A stretch of DNA of 64,000 nt, from contig JALHJL010000004.1 in the NCBI GenBank assembly GCA_022839625.1, positions 98,984 through 162,983 on the forward strand, given 5' to 3'. The notes beneath the pieces were generated by a model. The model was not told the origin of the DNA, searched no databases, and worked only from the letters and a program-made list of their open reading frames with translations. Both the position numbers and the translations under genes were made by a program. Shown piece after piece: positions 56,265-64,000 of the stretch (within the stretch, counting starts at the first letter, position 1; each line of letters begins with the position of its first letter). The stretch is from Phycisphaerales bacterium (GTDB lineage: Bacteria > Planctomycetota > Phycisphaerae > UBA1845 > Fen-1342).

Positions 56265-57211
56265 TCTGCCGGCGGCGTCGGCTGAGAGGTCGAGCCCGGC
56301 ACGACACGCGCCAGCCACGCGGCGAGCTTCTGCGTGTACTCCCAGTTGTGCTCGAAACCGCCGCTCTCGTGTCCGCCGGGGGTCTCGATGAACTCCTTCG
56401 GCTCGGCGGCGGCGGCGAACAGGCGGCGGGCGTCTTCGATGGGGATCAGCTCGTCCGCGGTGCCGTGCAGGAACAGCTTCGGGCAAGTGATGTGCGGGAC
56501 CTTCTTCAGCGAGTCATACCGATGCCGGCAGAGCAGCCCGACGGGCAGGAAGGGGTACTCGCGCTGACCGACGTCCACCAGGCTGGTGAACGTGCACTCG
56601 GCGACGAGCGCCCCGGGACGATGCCTGCCGGCCAGATCGATGGCGACCGCGCCGCCCAGCGAGCGCCCGAACACGACAATTGTCTCCGGCGCGAGACCGC
56701 GCGCTTCAACCAGGTAGCGCCAGGCCGCTTCCGCGTCGCGGTACGTGCCGATCTCGCTCGGCGCGCCACCACTGCGGCCGTAGCCGCGGTAGTCGAAGGC
56801 GAAGACGGCGTAGCCGCGCTGGTGGAACGTCTTCAGCGTCGGCACGACGCCGGCGAGGTTCTCGGCGTTGCCGTGGCAGAACAGGATGGTCGCCTTGGGC
56901 GTCGTGTGGGGGAGGTACCACGCAATCAGTGCGACGCCGTCCTCGGTTGTGAGTGCCACCTCCTCGAAGGGCGACCCGAAGTCCGCGGGCGTGATGGCGT
57001 AGCCCTTCGGCGGAAAGTAGATCAGCCGGTCCTGGATGGCGAAGACGAAGGCGCAGATCGCTACGTAAGTGACGACGACCGTAGCGGCGGTTACGAGCAG
57101 GAGGCGGCGAAGCACGCGACGGGGCTTGGGCTTGGCGGTCGGCATCGGAATTGAATGCGTCTGTGTTGGCGGCGGTACGTGCGGCTCGGGTTGGGCGGTC
57201 GGATCGTGCAT
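56261..57211 (-). CDS. membrane-anchored alpha/beta hydrolase
   Basis: 316-aa serine hydrolase of the BEM46/ABHD-like group: N-terminal Pro-rich stretch and one span (LLLVTAATVVVTYVAICAFVFA), then YFPPKGYAI, oxyanion block LFCHGNAENLAG, nucleophile GRSLGGAVA (about 178-186), acid Asp in LHGTADELIP, and His in PGGHESG. Substrate unknown, probably an ester or lipid on the outer face of the membrane. ATG 57211; the second ATG (residue 23) is also possible. Its stop lies in a repeat fragment. Confidence 0.87.
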   Translation of the reverse strand: MHDPTAQPEPHVPPPTQTHSIPMPTAKPKPRRVLRRLLLVTAATVVVTYVAICAFVFAIQDRLIYFPPKGYAITPADFGSPFEEVALTTEDGVALIAWYLPHTTPKATILFCHGNAENLAGVVPTLKTFHQRGYAVFAFDYRGYGRSGGAPSEIGTYRDAEAAWRYLVEARGLAPETIVVFGRSLGGAVAIDLAGRHRPGALVAECTFTSLVDVGQREYPFLPVGLLCRHRYDSLKKVPHITCPKLFLHGTADELIPIEDARRLFAAAAEPKEFIETPGGHESGGFEHNWEYTQKLAAWLARVVPGSTSQPTPPAD

Positions 57212-57358
57212 GCTGGCTGCCTCGGACCCGGGTGACGCCGGTGGTGCCCAGAACTGCCGGCGGCCACTGCGGGGACGACGTGCTGCATTATGGTGCCAGC
57301 GACTGCGCGATGCGACAGGCGCCGTAGGCTGTGAGACGTGTCCGCGATTCCCGGACTG

Positions 57359-57766
57359 CTAAGGGGGGAGTTGCAGCCGGACGCCGACCTTGTAGCCCCC
57401 AACCGTGCTGGTGCAGTGCATCACCACGCCCATCAGCACGGCGTTCTCGCCCTCGTCGGTATCCAGCGTGAGCAGCACGGGCAGACCGGTGGCGACGGGC
57501 GCTTGCCGCAACAGGAGGAGCATGAGTCCGTCCGGGGCGGCGTCCATGAGCCGCACGCGGATGCGGGCCGGCTTCCCGGCGCGGTGATACAAGAGGTGCC
57601 AGGTACCGAACGGGGTCCTGTATCGCCGCTGGCGCCGGCGTACGGGCGGTTCGACCTCTGCGCACCGGACTTGCCGGGCCAGAAGCCGTCGCCACGCGCC
57701 GCGTGTCAGAAGAGCGACACCGGTTGGAGTGGGAATCTGCATCGTGGGCCGTCCGTCCGCCCCCAC
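57359..57766 (-). CDS. PilZ-like domain protein
   Basis: 135 aa from GTG 57766, which has GAGGAG 5 nt upstream. RRRQRRYRTPFGTWHLLYH and VMHCTSTVGGYKVGVRL fit a PilZ domain, which binds cyclic di-GMP and controls motility or exopolysaccharide. The canonical RxxxR and NxSxxG residues are partly present: the second motif reads DAAPDGL, so nucleotide binding is doubtful. The next gene on the other strand is a CpaE-like pilus ATPase, which fits a surface-attachment role. Confidence 0.6.
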   Translation of the reverse strand: MGADGRPTMQIPTPTGVALLTRGAWRRLLARQVRCAEVEPPVRRRQRRYRTPFGTWHLLYHRAGKPARIRVRLMDAAPDGLMLLLLRQAPVATGLPVLLTLDTDEGENAVLMGVVMHCTSTVGGYKVGVRLQLPP

Positions 57767-57908
57767 CCAGACTCCTCGAGAGATGTCGGACACTTCGCAC
57801 ACAGACTCAAGCTGCCTCCCCCGGGGGCCGACCTAGTGGTTTGGCGGGCTGATCAGCCACGATGAAACGGTTCCGATAAGGCGGCCGCCACGCAGGTGAG
57901 AGTCGGCA

Positions 57909-59036
57909 ATGGCCAACAGAGTGTGTGTTCATCAGTTGCCCGAAGTCGATGAGCGACTCCTTCCAGGGTTTTCGGTCGTGGCGCGCACGTTGATGCAGGA
58001 TGAGCTTCTGACCGCCGTCGAGACCACGGGGGCCAACCTCATCCTGCTCGACCTCGACGCGCCCAGTTCGGTCGGGACGATCCTCAAAGTCCGCGAGGTC
58101 CAGCCGCGGGCGACGATCGTCGGCGTGACGGGCCGGGCCAAGCTGGAGCACGTGATCGGCGCACAGCGCGCGGGGTGTGCGCAAGTGACGACGCGCCCGC
58201 TCAACCCCGATGACCTGGTGACCGCCCTGCATGCAGCGCTGGGACACGACACGCCGGCCGCTGTCGCCGGCCCGGTTTTCGCCGTGTTGGGCTCCGTAGG
58301 CGGGGCGGGGGCCACGACGCTGGCGGCGCACCTTGCGCTGGAAATCGCGCAGCGGGGCGAATCGGCCACGGCGATCTTCGACTTGGATTTCGAGTGCGGG
58401 GGCGTCGCCGAGGCGTTGGGCGTGCAGCCGCGATATAGTATCAGCGACGTGGCCAGGGCCGGCATCGTGGACGGGGCGCTCCTGGAGAAGGCCAGTGCGC
58501 TGCTGCCTCCTGGCTTGCGGGTCTTTGCCCGCCCGGCCTCGATCGCCGAGGCGCACACGACCGACGAGACTGCCGTACAGGCGGTCCTCGAGGCGGCGCA
58601 GCGCTTCTATCAGTTCACGGTGTTGGACCTGCCGCACCACCTTTCGGCGACTGCCGGCGTGGCCATCGAGCGCTGCACGAAGCTTATCCTCGTGGTCCAC
58701 CTGACCGTCCCCAGTCTGCGAAACGCCCGGCGCATCATCGAGGCCATCACCGGCGAGGGTGTTCCGCATAGCCGCATCGAGGTCGTCGTCAACCGCCACG
58801 GCAAGCACGGCACGCACTTCGGGCTGGAGATGGCCGAGCAGCACCTGCACCGCCCCCCGCTGATCACCATACCAAACGACTATAAGTCCGTGCATGCGGC
58901 GATCGGGAAGGGCCGTCCGCTCGCGGAGAACACCGCGGTCCGCGCGGCCATCCGCGAGCTTGCCAGGCAGCTTACCGAGCAGTCCGCGCCCAAGGCGTCC
59001 GGGGCCTGGCTTCCCAAGCCCAGCCCCGTGCACTAA
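57909..59036 (+). CDS. CpaE/TadZ-like pilus-localisation ATPase
   Basis: 375 aa. Residues about 15-120 form a receiver-like domain (LLTAVETTGANLILLDLD, GVTGRAKLEHVIGAQRAG) and 125-345 a MinD/ParA-type ATPase. The P-loop reads GSVGGAGATTLAAHLA: the Lys of the standard Walker A is Ala, as is common in TadZ/CpaE. Switch region FDLDFECGG and LDLPHH follow. TadZ/CpaE positions the type IVc (Flp/Tad) pilus secretion machine; no other tad gene is here. Starts at ATG 57909 with AGGTGA upstream. The TAA is part of a repeat. Confidence 0.8.
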   Translation: MANRVCVHQLPEVDERLLPGFSVVARTLMQDELLTAVETTGANLILLDLDAPSSVGTILKVREVQPRATIVGVTGRAKLEHVIGAQRAGCAQVTTRPLNPDDLVTALHAALGHDTPAAVAGPVFAVLGSVGGAGATTLAAHLALEIAQRGESATAIFDLDFECGGVAEALGVQPRYSISDVARAGIVDGALLEKASALLPPGLRVFARPASIAEAHTTDETAVQAVLEAAQRFYQFTVLDLPHHLSATAGVAIERCTKLILVVHLTVPSLRNARRIIEAITGEGVPHSRIEVVVNRHGKHGTHFGLEMAEQHLHRPPLITIPNDYKSVHAAIGKGRPLAENTAVRAAIRELARQLTEQSAPKASGAWLPKPSPVH

Positions 59037-59147
59037 ATCACCGTGCGCAATCATGCGGCGCGGGAGGGCGAGGCTCCCGCCGAGCCGCGGCTCGCCAGGA
59101 GGCTCGCCCTCCCGACGCGCCGCCGAATCGCGCACGGTGATTTAGTG
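59031..59147. repeat. 117-bp palindromic MITE-like element, copy 2
   Basis: Perfect 18-bp terminal repeats CACTAAATCACCGTGCGC and GCGCACGGTGATTTAGTG, with an internal palindrome matching copy 1 at 14071-14179. The stop codon of the CpaE-like gene (CAC TAA) is inside its left end. No coding capacity. Confidence 0.93.
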
Positions 59148-59258
59148 CTCTGAGTCACATATTCAACCAAGAAGTGGGGCGTACAAACCCCCGCCCGCCG
59201 GACACCCGCCGCGGCGGGCAGGTCGCTGGAGGCGACTCGCCGCGGAGAGCTCTGGTCC

Positions 59259-59388
59259 GGCGCTACATGACCGGCCGGAGGCCGGTCCCCGGCGCTACAT
59301 GACCGGCCGGAGGCCCGTCCCCGGCGCTATATGACCGGCCGGGGGCCGGTCGCACACAGCCGGCGCTCCACGACCGGCGGTCGGTCCC
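59259..59388. repeat. 32-bp tandem repeats with hairpins
   Basis: Units beginning GGCGCTACATGACCGGCC, each with a GACCGGCC/GGCCGGTC hairpin and GGA loop. Two full 32-bp units (59259-59290 and 59291-59322) are followed by diverged copies at 59323 and 59362. The array ends four bases before the pckA stop. Confidence 0.88.
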
Positions 59389-59391
59389 AGA

Positions 59392-61044
59392 TTACAGGTT
59401 CGCCAGCCGCGTCGGGCCGGCTTTGGCGACCTCGTCGGGGCAGCCGGTCGAGTACAGCTTGAAGTTCTCCACGAAGCGCGCCGCCAGCGCGTCGTACTTC
59501 TTCCAGTATTCGTCCTTGTTGCCCCAGGTGCTGCTCGGATCAAGCACGTCGGCCGGCACATCCGGACACGCGGTGGGCACCTCGAACCCGAACAGCTTGT
59601 CCTTGCGGTACTCGACCTTCTGGAGCTTGCCGTCGAGGGCCGCGTTCAGCAGGTTCCGCGTGTGGCGGATGCTGATCCGCTTGCCGACGCCGAACGGCCC
59701 GCCGGTCCAGCCCGTGTTCACCAGCCAGCAGGTGCAGCCGTGCTTGGCCATTTTCTGCCGCAGGAGGTCGGCGTACGTGAACGGGTGGTGCACCATGAAG
59801 GGCGCCCCGAAGCACGGGCTGAACGTGATCTGCGGCTCGATGCCCAGGCCGATCTCGGTGCCGGCGATCTTGGACGTATACGCGCTGATGAAGTGATACA
59901 TGGCCTGCTGCGGGTTCAGGCGGGCGATCGGCGGCAGCACGCCGGAGGCATCGCACGTCAGGAAGATGACGTTCTTGGGGTGCGTGCGGCTCATCTTCTC
60001 GGGGACGACGTTGGGGATGGCCTCCAGCGGGTACGAGGCCCGGGTGTTCTCGGTGAGGCGGTCGTCGTTCAGGTCGATCTTCCGCGTGGTCGGGTCGAAG
60101 ACCACGTTTTCGAGAATGGCGCCGAAACGGTGGATGGCGGACCAGATCTGCGGCTCGTGCTCGGCGGACAGGCGGATGACCTTGGCGTAGCACCCGCCCT
60201 CGAAGTTGAAGACGCCCTCGTCGCTCCAGCCGTGCTCGTCGTCGCCGATCAGCCGGCGCTTGGGGTCGGCCGAAAGCGTCGTCTTGCCCGTACCGGACAG
60301 CCCGAAGAAGAGGGCCACGTCGCCGGCGGCACCGACGTTGGCCGAGCAGTGCATGGCCAGCACGCCCTCGTTGGGCAGCAGGAAGTTCAGGATGGTGAAC
60401 ACGCTCTTCTTGATCTCGCCGGCGTAGGAGCTGTTGGCGATGATGGCCATGCGCTCGCCGTAATTCAGCAGAATGGCGGTCTCGCTGCGCGTGCCGTCGA
60501 TGCGGGGATCGCACTTGAAACCGGTCAGCGCCAGGAGCGTGAACTCGGGCACGAACGTGCGGGCCTCCTCCTTGGTCTGCACGGGGATGAACATGTTGCG
60601 AACGAACAGGCTGTGCCAGGCCTTCTCCGTGATGACGCGGATCGGCATGCGGTAGTTCGGGTCAGCGCCGGCGTAGCAGTCCTGCACGAAGAGCTCTTCG
60701 CCGATGAGAAAGGACTGCATGCGGGCGACGAGCCCGTTGAACTTGTCGGGCGCGAAGGGGCGGTTGTACTCGCCCCACCAGATCTTGTCCGCGGTGGATT
60801 CCTCGCGGACGATGAACTTGTCCGCCGCGGCCCGGGCCGTGTGCTGGCCGGTGTTCACCAGCAGGGCGCCGCCGGTCACGATCTTGCCCTCGTTCCGGAA
60901 GACGGCTTCCTCGACGAGGGCCTCGAACGGGAGGTTCCAGAAGACGCGGTCGAGGTGCTGCAACCCGAGGTTGTGCAGCTTGTAGTCGCTGGCCAGGTCG
61001 CCGGCCTGCTTGGTGGCGGGGGTGTCGAATTCGAGGTACTTCAT
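59392..61044 (-). CDS. pckA: phosphoenolpyruvate carboxykinase (ATP)
   Basis: Converts oxaloacetate and ATP to PEP, the first committed step of gluconeogenesis. The 550-aa product has the ATP site GLSGTGKTTLSADPKRRLIG (about residues 248-267), the metal-binding EHGWSDEGVFNFEGGCYAK, FLTCDASGVLPPIARL, and GCTCWLVNTGWTGGPFG. The length and motifs are typical. ATG at 61044. Divergent environment: repeat array downstream, ORF6N gene upstream on the same strand. Confidence 0.97.
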   Translation of the reverse strand: MKYLEFDTPATKQAGDLASDYKLHNLGLQHLDRVFWNLPFEALVEEAVFRNEGKIVTGGALLVNTGQHTARAAADKFIVREESTADKIWWGEYNRPFAPDKFNGLVARMQSFLIGEELFVQDCYAGADPNYRMPIRVITEKAWHSLFVRNMFIPVQTKEEARTFVPEFTLLALTGFKCDPRIDGTRSETAILLNYGERMAIIANSSYAGEIKKSVFTILNFLLPNEGVLAMHCSANVGAAGDVALFFGLSGTGKTTLSADPKRRLIGDDEHGWSDEGVFNFEGGCYAKVIRLSAEHEPQIWSAIHRFGAILENVVFDPTTRKIDLNDDRLTENTRASYPLEAIPNVVPEKMSRTHPKNVIFLTCDASGVLPPIARLNPQQAMYHFISAYTSKIAGTEIGLGIEPQITFSPCFGAPFMVHHPFTYADLLRQKMAKHGCTCWLVNTGWTGGPFGVGKRISIRHTRNLLNAALDGKLQKVEYRKDKLFGFEVPTACPDVPADVLDPSSTWGNKDEYWKKYDALAARFVENFKLYSTGCPDEVAKAGPTRLANL

Positions 61045-61065
61045 CGTTACGCTCCGAAAAGGCTC

Positions 61066-61686
61066 TCAGCCTGCGAACCCGATCCGCCCTTTCTTCGGCG
61101 GCGCGGGCGGGTTCATCAGATCGTCCAGAATCTCGTAAATGCGGCGGATATGCTGCTCGTGCTCCGACGTCTTGTGCGTAAACTCGCGTTCCAGGGCCTC
61201 GATGCGCCGGGCCAGGTCGCGGTGTTCGGCCAGAATCTGTCGCAGGCGCACGAAGGCGCGCACGACGAGGACGCTGACCTGCACGGCACGCTCGGAATTC
61301 AGGACCGTCGCGGCCATGATGGCGCCATGTTCTGTGAAGGCGTGCGGCAGGTACTTGCGGTGTCTCCCACGCCGCGACGGAGTGCGCGGCGCATCGGCCC
61401 TGGAGCTGTCACCGACGTCTAAGGTCACAATTTGTGATCTTAAAGATGCGGCTTCCGTTTGGGTCACTTGGAATACGAAATCGCCCGGAAAGCGGGCCGC
61501 GTTTCGTTTGACGGCCTGATTGAGCGCCCGGACCGGGACGCCGTAGAAGGCGGCGAGGTCGGTGTCCAGCATCACGCGCAGGCCGCGGATGAGGTAGATC
61601 GCCTGTTCGATTTGTTGTAGCGGGACTACGGCGCTCGCCGTCTTTGCGGCCCCATGCGGCCCCTTCTTTCTTGCCGCTTTTGCCAT
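61066..61686 (-). CDS. ORF6N-domain protein
   Basis: 206 aa. IYLIRGLRVMLDTDLAAFYGV followed by KRNAARFPGDFVFQVT is the ORF6N DNA-binding domain, common in phage antirepressors and mobile-region proteins. Residues 120-206 contain HAFTEHGAIMAATVLNSERA and a coiled-coil-like segment (RRIEALEREFTHKTSEHEQHI). 21 nt upstream of pckA, same strand. Probably a transcription regulator; no other phage gene is here. Confidence 0.87.
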   Translation of the reverse strand: MAKAARKKGPHGAAKTASAVVPLQQIEQAIYLIRGLRVMLDTDLAAFYGVPVRALNQAVKRNAARFPGDFVFQVTQTEAASLRSQIVTLDVGDSSRADAPRTPSRRGRHRKYLPHAFTEHGAIMAATVLNSERAVQVSVLVVRAFVRLRQILAEHRDLARRIEALEREFTHKTSEHEQHIRRIYEILDDLMNPPAPPKKGRIGFAG

Positions 61687-61718
61687 CCCTCAGACCGCTA
61701 CTTGTTGCGTCCCGACCG

Positions 61719-62933
61719 CTACCAGTCTCGTACCAGCTTCCGGTTCCCGAGGTACAGCTCGTTCGGGGCCTCCGGGTCGAGCACCCACTTCATCCGCTCG
61801 ATGCCCTCGGTAATGTCCTTTACTGTCCCGCAGTAGCTGATCCGCAGATACCCGTCCAAGCCGAACTCGATCCCCGGCATCACCAGCACGCGCACCTTGT
61901 CCAGCAAGCGCTGCGCCAGCTTCTGCGAGCTCTTGCCGTACGCGCTGAAGTCGGCGAAGCAGTAGAAAGTCCCATCCGGCTTGGACACCCTCACGCCGCG
62001 AAACGTGTTGAGGCGCTCGACCAGCACGTTGCGGTTGTTCTCGAGGGTCACCCGCAGGCTCTCGACGCTTGACTGCACGCCGTTCAGGGCCCCGACCGCC
62101 GCCTGCTGGCAGAGCGCCGACGGGCCGGAGGTCTGATGGCTCTGAATGTTCGTCATCACGCGGATGAGCTTCTTGTTTGCCACGGCCCAGCCGATGCGGA
62201 AGCCGGTCATGGCGTACTGCTTCGAGACGCCGTTGACGACGATGAGCTTGGAGGATTCGTCCAGATTCTTGGCGTACTTGTAGCAGTTGATCGGCTTGCG
62301 GCCGTCGAAGATCAGCCGGTGGTAGATGTCATCCATGATGAGGTACAGATCGCGCTTCTCGCACAGCTCGACGATCTCGGCGATGAACTGCTCGGGGTAC
62401 ATCGCGCCGGTCGGGTTGTTGGGGCTGTTGATGATGACTGCCCGCGTGTAGGGGCCTAGCTTGGCCTCGATGTCCTGGATGCGGGGGTAGAAGGTGCCGT
62501 CTTCGGCGTACACCGGGACGCCGACCCCGCCGCACAGCTTGGCCATCTCGGGGTAGCTCACCCAGTAGGGCGCCGGGTAGATGACCTCCTCCTGCGGATT
62601 GAGGATGGCCTGGAGGGCGACCATGATCGACTGCTTGGCTCCGCCGGAGCAAATGATGTTCTCCGGCTGCACCTTGCGGTCGTAGAACTCGTCCATGTAG
62701 CGGATCACGGCCTGCTTGAGGGCGGGGATGCCGTCCGCCGGCGTGTAGCGAATCTCACCAGAGTTCAGCAGGGCCGAGGCGGTGACCAGCGCGTCGATCG
62801 GCGGCTTGGTTTTCGGCTCGCCGCCGCCGAGATGGATGACGGGCTCGCCTTTGGCCCGCAGGATGGCCGCCGTCTCGTTCAGCTTCAGCGTGGCAGATTC
62901 AGCGATGGACCGACCGATTTGACTGATACTCAT
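61719..62933 (-). CDS. class I/II pyridoxal aminotransferase (aspartate-type)
   Basis: 404-aa PLP enzyme: GGGEPKTKPP, NSPNNPTGAMY, the Schiff-base Lys in NGVSKQYAMTGFRIG and the carboxylate Arg region YLRISYCG. Best fits the Ib aspartate/prephenate aminotransferase group, making aspartate or arogenate. ATG 62933 (AGGGA upstream) begins the family N-terminus SISQIGRSIAESATLKL. Substrate cannot be settled from sequence. Confidence 0.9.
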   Translation of the reverse strand: MSISQIGRSIAESATLKLNETAAILRAKGEPVIHLGGGEPKTKPPIDALVTASALLNSGEIRYTPADGIPALKQAVIRYMDEFYDRKVQPENIICSGGAKQSIMVALQAILNPQEEVIYPAPYWVSYPEMAKLCGGVGVPVYAEDGTFYPRIQDIEAKLGPYTRAVIINSPNNPTGAMYPEQFIAEIVELCEKRDLYLIMDDIYHRLIFDGRKPINCYKYAKNLDESSKLIVVNGVSKQYAMTGFRIGWAVANKKLIRVMTNIQSHQTSGPSALCQQAAVGALNGVQSSVESLRVTLENNRNVLVERLNTFRGVRVSKPDGTFYCFADFSAYGKSSQKLAQRLLDKVRVLVMPGIEFGLDGYLRISYCGTVKDITEGIERMKWVLDPEAPNELYLGNRKLVRDW

Positions 62934-63086
62934 TGCATGTCGTCCCTGGCAACGGGCTAACCGCGATCCGTACCGCACTCGGTACGGGAAAACTTACTAA
63001 TCTACCGGCGACTCGCTCCCCGGTCAATTATGGCGCGCGCCGCGCGCGCGGCGAACGCCCCCCCCCAGGGCCGACCGGAGGCCACC

Positions 63087-63114
63087 TTGCGGCTAGGGGG
63101 ACATTCGGTATACT
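63087..63114 (+). promoter_or_regulatory. sigma-70-type promoter of rpsU
   Basis: TTGCGG (63087-63092) and TATACT (63109-63114) separated by 16 bp. They lie 85 nt before the rpsU ATG, leaving a 5' leader of about 78 nt. Confidence 0.55.
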
Positions 63115-63198
63115 TAGAGAATTAAGGATTGGGCGGCCCGCGGGGCCGACGAAACTGGCTGCTAAGGAGTCGATCGTGTTTAGAAAGGTCCGGTGTGC

Positions 63199-63390
63199 AT
63201 GATTCGGGTTAAGGCGCGTGGCAGCGAATCCGTGGAGCAGATGGTACGGCGTTTCAAGAAGCTGTGTGAGAAGGAGGGGCTCACACGGGACATCAAGCGA
63301 ACCAGTTACTACGAGAAGCCGTCCGAGCGCCGCCGGCGCAAGACCCGGAAGTCGTTGAAGAGGATTCAGAAGGACCTGTTGCTGCTGTAG
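63199..63390 (+). CDS. rpsU: ribosomal protein bS21
   Basis: 63-aa small-subunit protein near the anti-Shine-Dalgarno end of 16S rRNA, helping mRNA binding. IRVKARGSESVEQMVRRFKK and RRTSYYEKPSERRRRKTR-type basic segments (here KRTSYYEKPSERRRRK) are diagnostic. ATG 63199 is used; GAAAGG lies about 10 nt upstream. The usual dnaG-rpoD neighbours are absent, as expected for planctomycetes. Confidence 0.95.
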   Translation: MIRVKARGSESVEQMVRRFKKLCEKEGLTRDIKRTSYYEKPSERRRRKTRKSLKRIQKDLLLL

Positions 63391-63776
63391 TTGGAGCAGC
63401 AGCCGGAGCGGGTCCAGGGCACACCGGCGGGGTGGGCGCGGTGCCGCACCGGGCGGTGCGGAACGGGGCGGGGGTGTCCACTGGCGGGGGCTCGCGTGTA
63501 GGGGGCAACTCGCCGTCGCCATCGGCGGCCCCACCGTTCCCTCCGCCCGCGAAGGTCCGGAGGCGCGGGCAGGCGCGCCGGGGCGTCCACCCGGCTTGGC
63601 GGGGCAACGCGGCCGGTTCTACGCCTGCGGCACGATTGGATGCTTGCCGGCCATTGTCTCCAGCCCCATTTGAAGTAGAGTATTCAGCTTCTTGACGCGG
63701 TGGCCGGGTGTGGCGCGCTAGCCGGGCCCGCGGCGTATCAACGGCAGTATCCCGCGCTGTACAAGGAGGATGTTCC
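63391..63776. other. intergenic region rpsU / pyrophosphatase
   Basis: 386 bases with no supported gene; small minus-strand frames are Arg/Pro-rich shadows. The promoter of the downstream gene is expected here, but I see no strong hexamers. Confidence 0.4.
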
Positions 63777-64000
63777 GTGGTTCGACCGAGCCGACCCCAT
63801 CGCACGGCGTACCTGCAAGTCCTGTGCTTCGCAGCTCTCGTCGGCATCTTGCCCGCCGCCCTGGCGCAGCCCGAGTCGGCTGCGACGCTGCCGTCGGCGG
63901 AAGCACACGCGGCGCGTTCGCTGGCGGACTTACCGGTCGTCTGGTGGATCGCGCCGATCGGAGCGCTGCTGGCGCTCGTCTTCGCGCGGCTCTTCTACAA
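63777..64000 (+). CDS. hppA: probable membrane-bound proton/sodium pyrophosphatase (5' part)
   Basis: Only the first 74 codons are in the window. GTG 63777 has AAGGAGG 7 nt upstream. The N-terminus has a signal-like span (YLQVLCFAALVGILPAALA), a short polar loop, and a second span WWIAPIGALLALVFARLFY; this second span with a following Lys is how the first helix of bacterial H+/Na+-PPases looks. The catalytic repeats lie beyond the edge, so the call is provisional. Confidence 0.55.
   Translation, partial: MVRPSRPHRTAYLQVLCFAALVGILPAALAQPESAATLPSAEAHAARSLADLPVVWWIAPIGALLALVFARLFY

Overview
The window reads as chromosome of a GC-rich planctomycete, probably close to the Phycisphaerae. The lineage signals are a PEP-CTERM secreted protein, a planctomycete-style prepilin (GFTLIELLVVVAIMALLISI), a dockerin-like protein with GDLNCDG / GDIDCDG repeats, a Bacillus-type succinate dehydrogenase, a large UvrA, and many short palindromic repeats between and inside genes. 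I see no rRNA or tRNA gene, so the assignment rests on protein features only.

Layout. 1-3490: 5' part of uvrA (minus strand), whose half-domains appear in unusual order and whose linkers carry repeat insertions. 3625-7160: sdhC-sdhA-sdhB. 7153-13704: four minus-strand envelope genes (YihY-like, large AsmA-like, mscL, PEP-CTERM protein). 14254-16650: ftsK. 17083-19294: MlaE-like permease, MlaF-like ATPase, flgM. 19410-20954: Deg-type protease. 21104-23249: a compact restriction-modification island of lower GC, bounded by a 75-bp direct duplication of the 3' end of the neighbouring gene. 23173-28364: minus-strand series of CHASE2 adenylate cyclase, a hypothetical, xerC, a 71-residue protein and a lipoprotein, three of the junctions being tight. 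28922-38786: DsbD-like transporter, lipoprotein, TPR/DUF3352-like protein and a second large AsmA-like protein. 38991-40987: lepA with a coupled DUF2283 gene. 41044-43150: TlpA-like thioredoxin protein and ACT protein. 43288-45774: palindrome array, TPP riboswitch, RidA-family gene and thiC. 45841-48374: MBOAT acyltransferase and ornithine aminotransferase. 48991-52969: a lower-GC cluster of a truncated prepilin, a transglutaminase-elicitor-like protein, an internally duplicated secreted protein and a dockerin-like protein. 53046-59036: DUF444 protein, NicO-type transporter, homocysteine methyltransferase-like protein, alpha/beta hydrolase, PilZ protein, CpaE-like ATPase. 59392-64000: pckA, an ORF6N protein, a class I aminotransferase, rpsU and the start of a probable membrane pyrophosphatase.

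Functional themes are central carbon and respiration (sdhCAB, pckA, aminotransferases, pyrophosphatase), envelope and lipid handling (two AsmA-like giants, MlaE/F, MscL, YihY), DNA repair and segregation (uvrA, ftsK, xerC), thiamine synthesis under TPP control, and export or surface proteins.

The most distinctive item is the restriction-modification island. One protein joins an XRE/controller-type helix-turn-helix to a PD-(D/E)XK nuclease; its promoter (TTGACA, 17 bp, TATAGT) overlaps a two-site sequence closely matching the C-box of known R-M controller proteins; a beta-class methyltransferase follows with a 4-nt overlap; and the whole is flanked by a long target duplication. The second theme is a large family of hairpin repeats, some with compensatory stem changes and some inserted in frame inside uvrA.
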